54,854 nucleotides of DNA. Source: Streptomyces roseochromogenus subsp. oscitans DS 12.976 (GTDB lineage Bacteria > Actinomycetota > Actinomycetes > Streptomycetales > Streptomycetaceae). Below are positions 53,633 through 54,854 of the stretch, in pieces (the stretch's first letter is position 1; each line of letters opens with the position of its first letter). The notes beneath the pieces are model-generated. The model was not told where the DNA came from, did no database searches, and saw only the letters and a list, made by a program, of their open reading frames with translations. The stretch spans positions 5,870,839-5,925,692 of the forward strand of contig NZ_CM002285.1 of NCBI RefSeq assembly GCF_000497445.1. Reading direction: 5' to 3'. The position numbers and the translations under genes were made by a program.

Positions 53633-54640
53633 ATGGACCTGGACGTCTTCGTCTCCGTACACCGAGCCGAATGGGACCGCCTGGACGCTCTGCTCCGCCG
53701 CCGGCGCCGCCTCAACGGTGCCGAGGCCGACGAACTCGTCGCCCTCTATCAGCGCACCGCCACCCACCTCTCCCTCATCCAGTCCAGCGCCCCGGACCCA
53801 CAGCTGACCGGACGGCTCAGCCAACTCGTGGCACGCGCGCGTAGCGCCATCACCGGCACTCGCCGCGCCTCATGGCGCGATGTCACGCGATTCCTGGGCC
53901 AGGGCTTCCCAGCCGCGGTCTACCGAGCACGCCACTGGTGGATACCGACGGCACTGATATCCACCACCACGGCGATCCTCCTGGGCTGGTGGATAGGCAC
54001 CCACCCGGACGTGCAGTCGAGCATCGCGGCGCCCAGCCAGCTCCGTGAGCTGACCCGCCCCGGCGGCGAGTACGAGACGTACTACTCCAGCCACCCCGCG
54101 GCGGCCTTCGCCGCGCAGGTGTGGACGAACAATGCGCAGGCGGCCGCGATGTGCCTGGTCCTGGGCATTTTCCTGGGCCTGCCGGTCCTCTGGATCCTCT
54201 TCGAGAACATGCTCAATCTGGGCGTCGGTTTCGGCCTGATGTCCTCCGCAGGCCGACTCGACACCTTCCTGGGGTTGGTCCTTCCGCACGGCCTGCTCGA
54301 ACTGACCGCCGTCTTCGTCGCCGCCGGTACGGGGCTGCGTCTGGGCTGGACTCTCATAGACCCCGGTCCGCGCACCCGGCGCACCGCCCTAGCCGAGGAG
54401 GGACGCGCGGCGGTCGGCATGGCCATCGGCCTTGCCCTGGTCCTCTTCGTCTCCGGCGCCATAGAAGGCTTCGTCACCCCGTCCGGGCTCCCCACCTGGG
54501 CCCGCATCGGAATCGGCGTCCTGGCCGAGCTGGCATTCCTGACGTACGTCTTTGTGCTGGGCGGACGAGCGGTACGCGCAGGTGAGACCGGCGATCTCGA
54601 GGCAGCCGACCGCAGCGCCTCGGTCCCCACCGCTGCTTGA
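53633..54640 (+). CDS. SpoIIM/DUF95-family membrane protein
   Basis: The 335-residue protein has a helical cytoplasmic N-terminus (MDLDVFVSVHRAEWDRLDALLRRRRRLNGAEADELVALYQ) and about six membrane helices, with WTNNAQAAAMCLVLGIFLGLPVLW and GLVLPHGLLELTAVFVAAGTGLRLG, the conserved SpoIIM core. Bacillus SpoIIM takes part in engulfment. In Streptomyces, which do not engulf, the family usually stands next to RDD, MoxR and DUF58 genes and its role is unknown. ATG 53633 follows GAGGAG at about 15 nt. Confidence 0.87.
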   Translation: MDLDVFVSVHRAEWDRLDALLRRRRRLNGAEADELVALYQRTATHLSLIQSSAPDPQLTGRLSQLVARARSAITGTRRASWRDVTRFLGQGFPAAVYRARHWWIPTALISTTTAILLGWWIGTHPDVQSSIAAPSQLRELTRPGGEYETYYSSHPAAAFAAQVWTNNAQAAAMCLVLGIFLGLPVLWILFENMLNLGVGFGLMSSAGRLDTFLGLVLPHGLLELTAVFVAAGTGLRLGWTLIDPGPRTRRTALAEEGRAAVGMAIGLALVLFVSGAIEGFVTPSGLPTWARIGIGVLAELAFLTYVFVLGGRAVRAGETGDLEAADRSASVPTAA

Positions 54641-54693
54641 TGTGCGTTCCACCCCTCTGAGCTGCTAGTCTCCTCTTCGCCCCACAAGAGCCG

Positions 54694-54722
54694 TTGACAC
54701 GGAGGGCGTGGGGAGGTAGATT
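54694..54722 (+). promoter_or_regulatory. Strong promoter TTGACA-N17-TAGATT
   Basis: A consensus -35 (54694-54699) and a good -10 (54717-54722) with 17-bp spacing, reading towards the right edge. Nothing in the window is downstream except a further promoter-like element. Confidence 0.75.
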
Positions 54723-54740
54723 CAAACAGTTGCCTAGAAG

Positions 54741-54769
54741 TGGACAAGTTCCAGGGCAACCGATAGTCT
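54741..54769 (+). promoter_or_regulatory. Second tandem promoter TGGACA-N17-TAGTCT
   Basis: -35-like TGGACA (54741-54746) and -10 TAGTCT (54764-54769), also spaced 17 bp, 47 bp after the first promoter. Tandem principal-sigma promoters suggest a highly expressed unit beyond the window. ATG 54832 (MSGWFDRP...) is open to the edge but has no ribosome site. Confidence 0.55.
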
Positions 54770-54854
54770 CTACAAGCTACCTGAGAAGTCGCGAATGACA
54801 TCTCGGAGAAGCACCCCCCGATTACTCAGAAATGAGCGGCTGGTTCGACCGGCC

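Overview
The window is about 54.9 kb of very GC-rich DNA with GTG, ATG and occasional TTG starts. It reads as core chromosome of a Streptomyces. Supporting markers are a complete WhiB (87 aa), a SpoIIM-family protein, an F420 gene pair (fbiA/fbiB), a class E-type sortase substrate (LAQTG) and a large set of LytR-CpsA-Psr (LCP) proteins. From memory, the gene order resembles the SCO3020-SCO3070 part of S. coelicolor in reverse orientation. That synteny is recollection and was not searched. No prophage, insertion sequence, CRISPR array, tRNA or rRNA gene was seen.

Layout. 1-2457: secreted or surface proteins, including a sortase substrate with a duplicated domain. 2663-7241: POT peptide transporter, an OmpR-type two-component pair and a GtrA-like membrane protein. 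7424-10278: purK-purE and an M19 dipeptidase. 10281-11912: a decayed MerR fragment, two tandem VOC proteins and a divergent CGNR zinc-finger regulator. 12020-15225: UDP-glucose dehydrogenase, an acyl-CoA dehydrogenase and a Cys/Met-rich copper-storage-like protein. 15292-27506: a cell-envelope block with five LCP proteins, a family 2 glycosyltransferase, a hot-dog thioesterase, a short AMP-binding-like protein and a secreted PGRP amidase. 27713-33384: an NDP-sugar pyrophosphorylase, an HhH DNA glycosylase, fbiB, fbiA, a cysteine dioxygenase and, ahead of it, a 32-residue poly-cysteine leader ORF. 33801-39532: whiB, a very large membrane glycosyltransferase and a coupled DUF5719-type protein. 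40006-45610: a small metallopeptidase-like protein, a DUF3499-type protein, and manB, a Trm112-like protein, an SIS protein (frameshifted) and manA. 45822-54640: CDF cation exporter, a signal-peptidase-like protein, a fructose-type PTS permease, S-adenosylhomocysteine hydrolase, a hypothetical, an RDD protein and a SpoIIM-like protein. The right edge carries two tandem promoters firing out of the window.

How the genes fit together. Mannose-1-phosphate supply (manA, manB, a nucleotidyltransferase), UDP-glucuronate supply, glycosyltransferases, five LCP ligases and a peptidoglycan amidase together suggest synthesis of an envelope glycopolymer and its attachment to peptidoglycan.

The most striking item is upstream of the cysteine dioxygenase gene on the minus strand. 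A TTGACA-N17-TGTCCT promoter ends 7 nt before an ATG that opens a 32-codon ORF. That ORF finishes with six Cys codons in its last ten, five of them TGT, a codon Streptomyces rarely uses. A perfect 8-bp hairpin and three CAGCTG elements follow before the dioxygenase start. This has the shape of a leaderless, cysteine-responsive attenuator controlling a cysteine-degrading enzyme, and possibly the downstream F420 genes.
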